In this document: one piece after another, positions 9,989 to 31,200 of the stretch
Position numbering within the stretch: position 1 is the first letter of the stretch
Layout of the letters: the number at the start of each line of letters is the position of its first letter
Source: Urophycis tenuis
Taxonomy: Eukaryota; Chordata; Actinopteri; Gadiformes; Phycidae
Direction of reading: 5' to 3'
Assembly (NCBI GenBank): GCA_036785325.1
Contig: JAXIVH010000028.1
Span: 3,167,558 to 3,231,557, forward strand
DNA: 64,000 nt
Translations under genes and position numbers: made by a program
Notes under the pieces: generated by a model
Told to the model about the DNA's origin: nothing
Database searches by the model: none
What the model saw: the letters and a program-made list of their open reading frames with translations, nothing else

Positions 9989-12565
9989 CTACACTTCTGG
10001 GTTCCTCTTGTACACCTCGTAGGCGAACTCCTCGGTGTGTGCGTGGTCTTGAGACACACCGATGAAGTCTATCTCCAGCTGGAAGGGCCCGTCCACCTTG
10101 TCCCCCAGCGTGAAGCCGATGGTGTTGACCTGCACAGCAGGGAGCACACAGCAAGGGTTACCACCTATCTCAGCCCCCAGCAAGCAGCCAGGTTGGAGCT
10201 CTTTCTCTCCAGGTTGATCTACCTTATCGAGCCAGAGACAGTGCTGGTTGTCTTGTATTCTGCCACGATGCCCAAGGAAGAACTTTGAGAACGGTATCTG
10301 TAGGGAAGTTAACAATATTCAGATGAATAGGCAGGTTTCTAAACTCATGTTATTTTCCATCCCTGGGACCTTTGACTCTAGGGTTGGAAAATGATATTTG
10401 GTAACGAACAATACTGGATAACACACTGGGCTGGTCAACCAACACTGGTGCATTCTAGAAGCAGGGGCAGGGCCGGCTGCACGTCCCGAGGAGGCCGTCT
10501 GCAGCCTCCTCAGGATGTCAGTCTGTTGTTGCAGCACTCTCTTCTATGCTGCTGTATGGAGGTAGCACTAAGGAGAGAGCTGCTGGGCGACTGGACAGGC
10601 TGGTAAGGAAAGCTGGCTCTGTTGTGGGCGCTGAACTGGAGTTTATCACATCAGTACTGGACAAAAGGACCCTGAACAAACTGCTCACCATCATGGACAA
10701 TCACTGTCATCCACTCCATAGCACGATCATGAAGCAGAAGAGCATGATGAGCTGGAGACTACACACACTGTATGTTTGTCTGTCTGTCTGTCACTGCCAT
10801 GCACAACGGACAGACTGAGGAAGTAATTCCTACACTGGGCCATACAACTGGTCAATGCGTCACTAAAAGGACAGATTGACATCTCTGCATAGTCTCCCTC
10901 TCCACCACTTCCACTACCTCTCATAACAATGTTTGTGTACTGACTGTCCATTGGCCCTGTTTACTGTTTACTGCTTACACTGTTACTGGCTACATCAGCC
11001 TTATGCACTACATTTTTTATTTTATTGTCTACAATATTGTCCATATTTCATATTTAATGTTCAATGTTATCCTTGCACTGTTGGACCGATGTGCCCTGCC
11101 ATCACACAGCATCATAGAGCATCTGTCCCTCAGCACATTCAAGTCGACTTTTTTACTTAGTATCTTTTTGTTGTGCATATTATTATTCAGGCAGTTTTCC
11201 TTTTTCTGCCAGCCTGTTCATGTTTATGTTGTGTGTGATGTCTGGTGAGCTACTAGGACCCTGAATTTCCCCACAGGGATGATTAAAGTATCTATCTATC
11301 ATCTATACACTTTGGATTCACAATCGTGCGACAAATATGGTCAAACCATCCAGACTGCTTGAGACTCCTCCCCCTCGGGCAGCGTACCTTGACGTCCTGC
11401 CAGTAGGGCCCGCCGCGGGTAAACAGGAAGTAGCTGTACACGTCGTCCTTGGTGTGGCTGTAGAAGGACTCCGGGGACAGGTTGACCATCCAGGGGCGCC
11501 CGTCGCCGCGCACACGCAGGTGCAGCGTGTTGAAGCTCGTCCAATCCAGATGCTTCTTCCTGTCAAAGGAACACTGTAGACCAGCGTGGAAAGGTCAGTC
11601 AGCGCAGTGCCGTCCAGACAGTGGAGAGCAGGACGATGTAGTGGTCAGCGCAGTGCCGTCCAGACACTGGAGAGCAGGACGATGTAGTGGTCAGCGCAGT
11701 GCCATCCAGTGGTGGGCTTGTGCGACTGTGTAATTTGAGTGGCCTACGCAACGGCCAGATGCCCTACGACTCTTAAGGGCATCTGAATTCCTAAGTGCCT
11801 ACTAAAGAGCAATGGAGTATTGCTCGAAGTTCTCATTAATAGATGGACTTTTTATATATTTTGTATAGATATTGACCGACTTATTTTAACTTCCTCTTGT
11901 CTCTTTCGTTGTGTTACTAAAGGTCTCATCTGGGATGAACAAGGCGTGTATATTTTGACCCTCCACTCATTCTCCTCGTGGCTCGTGGTTCTTGTACCCG
12001 TTCAGTGAGGGGAACCCGTCCTGTTGGTCCGTCGGTGCAACATGGGGGGGGGGGGGGGGGGCCCACTCACCAGCTGCTGCTTGGAGCGCAGGCTGCAGTA
12101 GCCGCTGTAGCGCGTCTCCCCGTCCCGGGGGGGCGCGGCCCGCAGCGTCCCGTACAGCAGGCCGGTGTTGTTGTTACGGCCCAGCTTCAGGTAGGCCTCA
12201 CTCTGCCCGCCCATCTCCCGGTCCGACGACACGGTCCACTGCTGCAGGCTCTCTGGGCCCCGGAACTCCCACAGCAGGCGGTTGGGCTCCAGCATGTGCT
12301 CCGTCAGCGGCTTCCCCTCGGGCCCCACCAGGGGGTCCAGGACCTCCTTCTTCAGCAGCGTGAACTGTCTCTTCACGCCCTCCACGCCCTTGGCGAAGTC
12401 GAACCTGATCCTCTTCCAGGGAGGCCTGGTGTCTCTGGGCTGGCCCGGTCTGCGGTACGGGGCCCGGCTCACCGCCATGCTGGTGGCCACCCAGGGGAGG
12501 GGCGGGGTCAGGAAGCGGCCTGGCAGCCCCCTCAGGGGGAGCCTCCAGATCCTCGGCAGGGACAT
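9989..12565 (-). CDS. NDUFAF1: NDUFAF1 (CIA30), complex I assembly factor
   Basis: Complete minus-strand gene, four coding exons, all phase 0: 12071-12565, 11388-11573, 10223-10297 and 9989-10129 (stop included); 165+62+25+46 = 298 aa (human 327). Residues 1 to about 50 are Arg-rich and almost free of acidic residues, as in a mitochondrial targeting peptide. The CIA30 domain follows, with WEFRGPESLQQWTVSSD, LRVRGDGRPWMVN, FTRGGPYWQDVK, IPFSKFFLGHRGRI and GFTLGDKVDGPFQLEIDFIG, each close to the human protein. The product acts in the matrix in the MCIA complex that builds the membrane arm of NADH dehydrogenase. The start ATG (12563-12565) is the first three bases of a 53-bp array. A 3' splice site 18 nt upstream suggests a non-coding first exon near the RTF1 promoter, as in human. 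Intron 2 (10298-11387) holds a LINE fragment. Confidence 0.94.
10500..11309 (+). mobile_element. LINE (L2/Rex-like) 3' fragment
   Basis: The translation contains LYGGSTKERAAGRLDRLVRK, then AGSVVGAELEFI and LLTIMDNHCHPLHSTI, typical of the ORF2 C-terminus of fish L2/Rex LINEs. An AT-rich 3' UTR follows and ends TTTCCCCACAGGGATGATTA, then TATCTATC repeats near 11309. It is 5'-truncated and frame-broken, and sits antisense in an NDUFAF1 intron. Confidence 0.78.
11598..11706. repeat. 46-bp tandem repeat, about 2.4 copies
   Basis: GTCAGCGCAGTGCCGTCCAG begins at 11598, 11644 and 11690, a 46-bp period, just upstream (in NDUFAF1 sense) of the 11388-11573 exon. Confidence 0.85.
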
Positions 12566-15212
12566 TTCATACAGCTAATGTCACTGGGGAAGTGAAGTGG
12601 TGAACAATGTGTTATCATTTCATACAGCTAATGTCACTGGGGAAGTGAAGTGGTGAACAATGTGTTATCATTTCATACAGCTAATGTCACTGGGGAAGTG
12701 AAGTGGTGAACAATGTGTTATCATTTCATACAGCTAATGTCACTGGGGAAGTGAAGTGGTGAACAATGTGTTATCATTTCATACAGCTAATGTCACTGGG
12801 GAAGTGAAGTGGTGAACAATGTGTTATCATTTCATACAGCTAATGTCACTGGGGAAGTGAAGTGGTGAACAATGTGTTATCATTTCATACAGCTAATGTC
12901 ACTGGGGAAGTGAAGTGGTGAACAATGTGTTATCATTTCATACAGCTAATGTCACTGGGGAAGTGAAGTGGTGAACAATGTGTTATCATTTCATACAGCT
13001 AATGTCACTGGGGAAGTGAAGTGGTGAACAATGTGTTATCATTTCATACAGCTAATGTCACTGGGGAAGTGAAGTGGTGAACAATGTGTTATCATTTCAT
13101 ACAGCTAATGTCACTGGGGAAGTGAAGTGGTGAACAATGTGTTATCATTTCATACAGCTAATGTCACTGGGGAAGTGAAGTGGTGAACAATGTGTTATCA
13201 TTTCATACAGCTAATGTCTCCGGGGAAGTGAAGTGGTGAACAATGTGTTATCATTTCATACAGCTAATGTCACTGGGGAAGTGAAGTGGTGAACAATGTG
13301 TTATCATTTCATACAGCTAATGTCACTGGGGAAGTGAAGTGGTGAACAATGTGTTATCATTTCATACAGCTAATGTCACTGGGGAAGTGAAGTGGTGAAC
13401 AATGTGTTATCATTTCATACAGCTAATGTCACTGGGGAAGTGAAGTGGTGAACAATGTGTTATCATTTCATACAGCTAATGTCACTGGGGAAGTGAAGTG
13501 GTGAACAATGCGTTATCATTTCATACAGCTAATGTCACTGGGGAAGTGAAGTGGTGAACAATGTGTTATCATTTCATACAGCTAATGTCACTGGGGAAGT
13601 GAAGTGGTGAACAATGTGTTATCATTTCATACAGCTAATGTCACTGGGGAAGTGAAGTGGTGAACAATGTGTTATCATTTCATACAGCTAATGTCACTGG
13701 GGAAGTGAAGTGGTGAACAATGTGTTATCATTTCATACAGCTAATGTCACTGGGGAAGTGAAGTGGTGAACAATGTGTTATCATTTCATACAGCTAATGT
13801 TACTGGGGAAGTGAAGTGGTGAACAATGTGTTATCATTTCATACAGCTAATGTCACTGGGGAAGTGAAGTGGTGAACAATGTGTTATCATTTCATACAGC
13901 TAATGTCACTGGGGAAGTGAAGTGGTGAACAATGTGTTATCATTTCATACAGCTAATGTCACTGGGGAAGTGAAGTGGTGAACAATGTGTTATCATTTCA
14001 TACAGCTAATGTTACTGGGGAAGTGAAGTGGTGAACAATGTGTTATCATTTCATACAGCTAATGTCACTGGGGAAGTGAAGTGGTGAACAATGTGTTATC
14101 ATTTCATACAGCTAATGTCACTGGGGAAGTGAAGTGGTGAACAATGTGTTATCATTTCATACAGCTAATGTCACTGGGGAAGTGAAGTGGTGAACAATGT
14201 GTTATCATTTCATACAGCTAATGTCACTGGGGAAGTGAAGTGGTGAACAATGTGTTATCATTTCATACAGCTAATGTTACTGGGGAAGTGAAGTGGTGAA
14301 CAATGTGTTATCATTTCATACAGCTAATGTCACTGGGGAAGTGAAGTGGTGAACAATGTGTTATCATTTCATACAGCTAATGTCACTGGGGAAGTGAAGT
14401 GGTGAACAATGCGTTATCATTTCATACAGCTAATGTCACTGGGGAAGTGAAGTGGTGAACAATGTGTTATCATTTCATACAGCTAATGTCACTGGGGAAG
14501 TGAAGTGGTGAACAATGTGTTATCATTTCATACAGCTAATGTCACTGGGGAAGTGAAGTGGTGAACAATGTGTTATCATTTCATACAGCTAATGTTACTG
14601 GGGAAGTGAAGTGGTGAACAATGTGTTATCATTTCATACAGCTAATGTCACTGGGGAAGTGAAGTGGTGAACAATGTGTTATCATTTCATACAGCTAATG
14701 TCACTGGGGAAGTGAAGTGGTGAACAATGTGTTATCATTTCATACAGCTAATGTCACTGGGGAAGTGAAGTGGTGAACAATGTGTTATCATTTCATACAG
14801 CTAATGTCACTGGGGAAGTGAAGTGGTGAACAATGTGTTATCATTTCATACAGCTAATGTCACTGGGGAAGTGAAGTGGTGAACAATGTGTTATCATTTC
14901 ATACAGCTAATGTCACTGGGGAAGTGAAGTGGTGAACAATGTGTTATCATTTCATACAGCTAATATCACTGGGGAAGTGAAGTGGTGAACAATGTGTTAT
15001 CATTTCATACAGCTAATGTCTCCGGGGAAGTGAAGTGGTGAACAATGTGTTATCATTTCATACAGCTAATGTCACTGGGGAAGTGAAGTGGTGAACAATG
15101 TGTTATCATTTCATACAGCTAATGTCACTGGGGAAGTGAAGTGGTGAACAATGTGTTATCATTTCATACAGCTAATGTCACCGGGGAAGTGAAGTGGTGA
15201 ACAATGTGTTAT
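12563..15212. repeat. 53-bp minisatellite, 50 copies, starting at the NDUFAF1 start codon
   Basis: The unit begins CATTTCATACAGCTAATGTC on the plus strand. The period is exactly 53 bp from 12563 to 15212, giving 50.0 units that are nearly identical. Variants are mostly C/T changes (GTTACT, ATGCGTT) and TCTCCGG forms at about 13217 and 15018. In NDUFAF1 sense every unit contains, in order, a TAAC branch-like motif, a pyrimidine tract ending CACTTCCCCAG, 18 nt and an ATG. Confidence 0.97.
12566..12590 (-). promoter_or_regulatory. 3' splice site and 5' UTR edge of the NDUFAF1 start exon
   Basis: Minus-strand sequence CACTTCCCCAG ends at 12584; then 18 nt lead to the ATG. The position fits the acceptor of a coding exon 2. 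The same acceptor recurs in almost all 50 upstream repeat units, so which one is used cannot be told from sequence. Confidence 0.6.
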
Positions 15213-16057
15213 CCTCGTGGGAATATGTTGCACTGTACACCGATAGAATATCACTTCACTGTAATACTCACAACGCACAGGCGGTCAAGTTCGTCCTGAC
15301 CAGGTAGTGATGGAAGCGGTGGAGCTGGACTACCTGTAGATGTAGATATAATATTCTAGTGTTAAACATGTGAATGGTCAGAAATGTTGGCAAATATAGC
15401 CAAGCAGAGATAACGTTAGCTGCGAGAATGATGTGCACAATTCAAAGCGTTTTAAAACTAGACAATGAGAATTAATTTAAAACAAGACATGAGAATCACC
15501 GACAGACGCAGCGTAACGCTCTCTTTGACCTCAACTTACATGGAGCACGCAGGAACCGGACGAAGGCAACTAGTCACGTCGTGTATATATAATATATACA
15601 TATATATGATATCTAAGACATTTATTAGGGATCAGTATGTGCTGTCAATCGTTCATAGCACAGACACACACACACACAATGCGTTTAATGATCCATTAAT
15701 TAAAGTGAACCTAGATGTGTGTGTTTACAGGAGCAGCGCAGTGCCGGACGCTCCTCCCACCAGTGTGTGCACCGCTGTTTATTCCCCCCTTCGTTTCCCC
15801 CGGCATTAGTTCCTACCCCGCTTTTCCATCCCTCTTCCACTCGTCGTTTACACTGCCCAGCCCCCCAACAATAAACCAATTTCAACGTCAATAAAAAAAC
15901 ACCCATCCGAGATGCGTATCTTTTGTATGCATCGTAAAAACGATGAAAACAGCTTCCCGTGTGTCGGATAACATGCTCATTGCGCATGCGCGTGGTTTAC
16001 CTCCAAACACTCAGACGACACAGAAGGCAGCTAGCGGGTTAGCCTCGGCAGCTAATC
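15213..16057. promoter_or_regulatory. Divergent NDUFAF1-RTF1 promoter region
   Basis: The two genes diverge from here. The left part is AT-rich with short TATATA tracts at about 15580-15610; the right part, from about 15950, becomes GC- and CpG-richer. It should contain the RTF1 5' UTR and the presumed non-coding first exon of NDUFAF1, whose donor I could not place. Confidence 0.6.
15981..15992. promoter_or_regulatory. NRF1-type palindrome
   Basis: TGCGCATGCGCG, with a perfect GCGCATGCGC core, is the consensus of nuclear respiratory factor 1. It lies 66 bp upstream of the RTF1 ATG, between a mitochondrial-factor gene and a transcription-factor gene. Confidence 0.65.
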
Positions 16058-26324
<10,267 letters not shown>

Positions 26325-26395
26325 CCTCTGAAGGATCCATCTCAACCCCAGGCTCCCCCCCCCCCCCCCCCCCCCCCCACCCACCCCAGGCCGTG

Positions 26396-26465
26396 GCCAT
26401 CTTGGTTCCAAACCCCAGCAGGGTGATGGAGCCATCGCCCTGCTGGGGTTTGGAACCAAGATGGC
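26396..26465. other. 70-nt near-perfect palindrome in the RTF1 3' UTR
   Basis: A 34-bp stem with a single G-U-type mismatch and a 2-nt loop (AG at 26430-26431). The left arm begins GCCATCTTGGTTCCAAACCC; the right arm ends with its complement. It would form a cruciform in DNA or a stable hairpin in the mRNA. Confidence 0.88.
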
Positions 26466-26795
26466 TGCTACAGGTGAATAAAAGACTGATCCCTCAGCCT
26501 CAGAACTACATTGCATGTATAAGTGTGTGTGTGTGTGTGTGTGTGAGTGAGAGAGAGAGAGAGAGAGAGGGAGGATGGTGCGACTGAGTGGAAATGTGTG
26601 TGTGTGGTGTGTGTCTGGCGATACAAGAGACTGTTTATCTCTTCAGAGGAAATACTGATAAAGCAACGACACAATGATTCTCTGCTCTTCTCTGTGGATC
26701 TGGTCAGAGGACACCTGCTTTGATTTGTCCTTTTATTGTTGTGGCAGTTTTGTTTTTGTTTTTGTTTTTTACACACATTACATGCAAACCCGTAT

Positions 26796-26801
26796 AATAA
26801 A
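26796..26801 (+). terminator. Poly(A) signal, proximal, RTF1
   Basis: AATAAA about 470 bp after the stop codon. Confidence 0.6.
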
Positions 26802-27436
26802 TTGTATTTTCTCAATTCTTTTTAGGATTTTTATTAATTTAACACGTGGTCTGCCCTCGTTTCTGACCCACGTCACACCTCGGGTGCTTTTCATTTGTTG
26901 TTATTTTTCTACCTTGAAGGACACTACTTCCTGTTTAGAAGCAGGGCTCTGGGGCTCAGGGCTCTTGGTCTGAGTTCACAGGTCTGAGTCTCACCAGCCC
27001 CCCCTCCCATGCTGACCACTGCTGGCCAAACCAGGGCGTCCATGTTAGCCTCGTCTTCCCCAGTGTACCGGTCTGGGGGTCCGGGGGTCCGGGGGTCCCA
27101 GCCCCACAGCGTCTGTTCAGACCGGAGGAGGGGGTGCTGGCTGTGTGGGGGGGGGGGGGGGGGGGGGGGTGGGTGTACATCCATGTGGACCGGGCCTTCT
27201 GCCACGTCTCAACCAGATCAGACTCCCGATGGCCTGTGGGTGGTTTGGTTTGGTTTTATTTTGAAGTCGGCACAAGGGTTCCGATTGACTGTTGGCTGCT
27301 TTGTTCAGGGGTCAGCTCCCCGGTCCCTGGTCCCGGGTCAGCTCCTGGTCCCGGGTCAGCTCGGTTGTGTCCATAGTCAGTTCTTGTATTGATGTGGCAT
27401 GCTCTGTAAATATGCATTTTGGAGTGAGTGCGCGGA

Positions 27437-27442
27437 AATAAA
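27437..27442 (+). terminator. Poly(A) signal, distal, RTF1
   Basis: AATAAA followed within 40 bp by a T/GT-rich stretch (GGTTTTTGGTGTCCTTGTGT), a good downstream element. Confidence 0.65.
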
Positions 27443-27460
27443 AGAAGGCACTGTTTCATA

Positions 27461-28292
27461 GGTTTTTGGTGTCCTTGTGTCTCTTTCATGCTCCAATAAG
27501 ATGGAACCTTTACTTACAGATGAGAAATTCACGGCGTATAAACTTTTTTTTAATTATAGTTAAATAATTCATATTTTCCCTCTTTTTTTATTTATTATTA
27601 TTATTTTTTTTTTTTTTAACAATTTCCTGTTGCAAGTAATACATAGTCTATGGTCCATTCATGTGTCAGGGCCAAAGACTGAACTGATCAAGTCATACTC
27701 GACTTCAGTGTATTCTTTCTGCAAATATTTACTCAGTGACACAGCCTTCCACTGAGCCATTTGAGCAGCGTCTCATTGGCTGATTTCTAGTCAGGCCCCG
27801 TTTTGGGCGTTCTGTTATGGGGTCCTTGCGGATGCACTTCCTGGTCCACGTATAGGAGGGCAGATCAACAAGATCCTATTTGACTGATGATGACATTCAG
27901 CTACGTCTCTTTAACTAAATAAAGCCGTCTCCACTCACTGATGAAACCCACCGGATAGCCCACCGTTGGACATCCCCGGTGATTGAACTGCGCATCGTGA
28001 ACGGTATGTTGCTGCCTTACCTGAAGTAGCGTTAGCTAGCTGTTAGCACTCGGCTAGAGAGTGATTCTAACCTGCGCTTCAGCGTTGTGGCGAATCAGAA
28101 GGTTGTTGACACCATCGCGGATGCCTTGCACGTTCGTCGACGTTTACGTTTTGATTTGTCAAAACTGGATGCTATTGATGGTGTGGTTGTAGAAGGCCTG
28201 CAGGATTCCGTGAGACTTGTATGGTTCGCTTGTTGGCTGTTGAAGGAAACTCACCAAGTTGGGGCCAAACGTGTCTTCCCTCAGGGTGAAGG
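27461..28292. promoter_or_regulatory. RTF1-GOLGA5 intergenic region and GOLGA5 5' UTR
   Basis: AT-rich at first (T-runs about 27545-27620), then promoter-like sequence. GOLGA5 probably has a non-coding first exon, perhaps ending at the GTATGT near 28003. The acceptor CTTCCCTCAG lies 8 bp before the GOLGA5 ATG. No other gene seen. Confidence 0.5.
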
Positions 28293-31200
28293 ATGTCGTG
28301 GTTCACGGACTTGGCCGGGAAGGCGGAGGACTTCCTGAATAAAGTGGACCAAGGAGCCGCTACCGCCCTGCAGAAGGAGAACGCCTCAGCGGGCTTTGCG
28401 GCTGAATACGGAGGCGACCCCTCGCCCACCGGCTACAGGACGGAGGGCGCCGGGCTGCAGCAGAACTATGAACCTCCTCCCAATGCGCAGGGTTTCATCA
28501 CCGCGGCAGCTGGCAACATCAAAAGATCTAACACAGGCCTTTTCCCCAACACGAGTAACATCTCGCCCACCACCACCACCCCCCTGGGCTCCTCCAGTGT
28601 GGCCGCGTCCTCCTCCGTCACCTCCTCCACCACCACCGGCCGAGCCTCCTCCGGCTTCGTCAGGCGCAAGAAGAGCGCCCAGGATGTGGACCACGACATG
28701 CTGTTCCATTTCCTCAACAGCTCGGACCTTCCGGCCCCCGCCAGTGACCGGACAGACGCCAGGCGGGACCTCCCGAAGGTGTCTGTTCCCGTGGTGGAGC
28801 CCCCTGCTCCGCCCTCCACCTCCACCCCCATGTCTGGCACGCTGGCCTCGGGGACCTCCACGCCCCACTCCGGCCCGGGCATCTCCCGGGCGTCCAGCCT
28901 CAGCTCCCTGTCGACACACAGCATGAAGACGTCTGAGGAGGGCCTGGCCCGTGGCCCAGGTGGGAGGAGATGGGCGATGCAGCCAGTTGTTGGTGGCTCT
29001 CTCTCTCCCTGGCTCTCTCTCTCTCTCTCTCTCCCTGGCTCTCTCTCTCTCTCTCTCTCCCTGGCTCTCTCTCTCTCCCTGGCTCTCTCTCTCTCTCCTT
29101 GGCTCTCTCTCTCTCTCTCCCTGGCTCTCTCTCTCTCTCCCTGGCTCTCTCTCCCCCATCTCTCTCTGCATGGTTTTATATCCTCATCTGTTTCTCTCTC
29201 TCTATATCTTTCTTGCTCTCCGTCTCTGTATCGCTCTTTGCATCTGTTTGTTTCTTCATCTGTTTATTCTTTATCTCTCTCTCTCATATTTGACGTATAA
29301 ACTCTGATCCTCTGACCTTTTCCCTCCACATGACCCCGGCCATTGACCTGTTGACCTTTGCCAGCAGACACCCCGGAGGGGTCAGACTCTGGGCTGTCGG
29401 CCCCCCAGGAGTCCAGCCGCCCGGAGCCTCTGTTCCCGGACGAGTCCCGGAGCCAGGAGCTGTCCAGCCTGCGTCTGGAGAACCAGCTGCTGCGCAGCGA
29501 GGTGTCGTCCCTGAACCAGGAGATGGCCTCGCTCATCCAGAGAGCCAAGGCCATGCAGGAGGGTAGGCCTACCGAGGCCCCGCCTTGTTGTAGGGCTCAG
29601 CACCACAGGCTCTCTGTAGACTCCAGTACAAGAGATGTGTTCTCATGAAGCCTAGTTTATACTTCTCCGACTGCGTAATCCGTAATCCGACTCCGTAACT
29701 ACGGACACCCCTCGAGCCCTCATAGTTCTCCGTCGTGGTGACGGATACGGAATGCAATTTCCCGCTTGACCAGTAGGGCTCGCTACGAAGACTGGCCATG
29801 ACATTCATGCAAGTAAATAAGTACAAAAGGAAAAAATAGTTAAGAGGGGATCAATTATTAAATAGAAAAGGGGATACATTATAAATGAAATGCTTTTAAA
29901 AGTAAAAACCGTACACAAACTAAAAAAAAAAAAAAAACTATTTACAACAATTTAGTGCAATTTGCCACCGTCTCTTTTAAGTTTCACAAGTTCAAGTAGG
30001 TCGGCTTGCATTTTGGAGCTTTATGCGTCCATATAGTAAAGCGTATATATATGTAGCGTATATATATAGCGTATATATATAAATGGCGCTGCCAGTGTTT
30101 ACGTTGTGATAGAAGTCAAACCGATCCAACAACCAATCGCAGCCCTTGCGGCCTCCGTTGTGCGTTGACGGAGTGACGGATACTTAAAAAATATTTCAGG
30201 CCGACGGAGACGACGCAGAGGCTCTCCGTCAGGCTCTCCGTCGACGTAGAGGGCTCTCCGTAACCGACGTATGGCACTTTACGCAGGAGTATAAACTAGG
30301 CTTGAGGATTCTGTCCCCCCTCCTCAGAACTGAACCAGGCCCGTCTTCGTGCCGACAAGTGGAACTCGGACCAGTCCCAGACGGACCGCGTGGTCCGAGA
30401 GTGCCGGTCGCAGGTCGATGACCTCACCGAGGCCCTGTCTGCTAAAGACGGCCAGCTGGCGGTCCTCAAGATCCGATTGGACGAGGCCGACCAGCTGCTG
30501 AAGTCCCGCAACTCTGCGCTGGAGGAGGCGCAGAATGAGAAGTCACGGTAAGGGTCTGAAGGTCCTGGGTTTGATCCCCGCTGTCCGCAGTCTAGCTGCC
30601 CTCTGACCCCTCCCCTTTGTCGGCTCCAGAATGCTGCAGGACCAATCAGAGGGCAGCAGCATGCAGTCGCAGGCCCTGGAGACACTCCAACAGAGGCTGA
30701 GGGAGGCGGAGCTCACCCTCCGCCGAGAGCAGGACAACTACCGACAGATGCAGGTAGGAACCAATGGGAGACCTGTGGGCGTGGCCTCCGTGCTGTTTTC
30801 ACAGGGTCAACATTGTCCTTGAGGTGGGAGTGTTCGCAGCCAAAAGGTTCTGGTTTCGAATCCCAATGTCCTCAGCCCTCACCCCTACCTGCTCCTCTGA
30901 TGAACCGGACAGTAGATTTATCTCACGTATTCACTGGCTTGAGATAAAAGCATCTCCTCAATGATGTGCAGGGTCTCGGAGTTATGGGTGGTTTGAAACA
31001 TCCAACCTTTATTGACTAACAACATCATAGCATCACAGCTACAGTCTCCAGGTGGTCACAGATCCTCTTAGTATGCACCGCCAGCTGCTTGACACTGTCG
31101 CTGTGAGAGTCACGCAGACCTGAGAGCTGTGTGAAAACCTTCCATGAGTACAACATGTTGTTTTCTCCTTCATGTGGTCTTTCTTTATGTCTCGGGGACA

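Larger units (their letters stand above)
26325..27460 (+). other. RTF1 3' UTR
   Basis: Contains a C-homopolymer tract (about 26355-26378), a long palindrome (26396-26465), CA/GA simple repeats (about 26525-26610) and a G-homopolymer (about 27147-27169). Poly(A) signals AATAAA lie at 26796-26801 and 27437-27442, which suggests short and long 3' UTR forms. Confidence 0.7.

Noticed and set aside
12563..15212. CRISPR-like regular repeats
   Set aside because: Units are directly adjacent with no unique spacers, and the DNA is vertebrate; it is a minisatellite.
26396..26465. Pre-miRNA interpretation of the RTF1 3' UTR palindrome
   Set aside because: The loop of two bases and nearly unbroken stem do not fit a typical pre-miRNA; reported as a palindrome only.
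27880..27960. Possible C/D-box snoRNA upstream of GOLGA5 (TGATGATGA and CTGA motifs)
   Set aside because: Boxes are short and common, no terminal stem and no guide match could be established.
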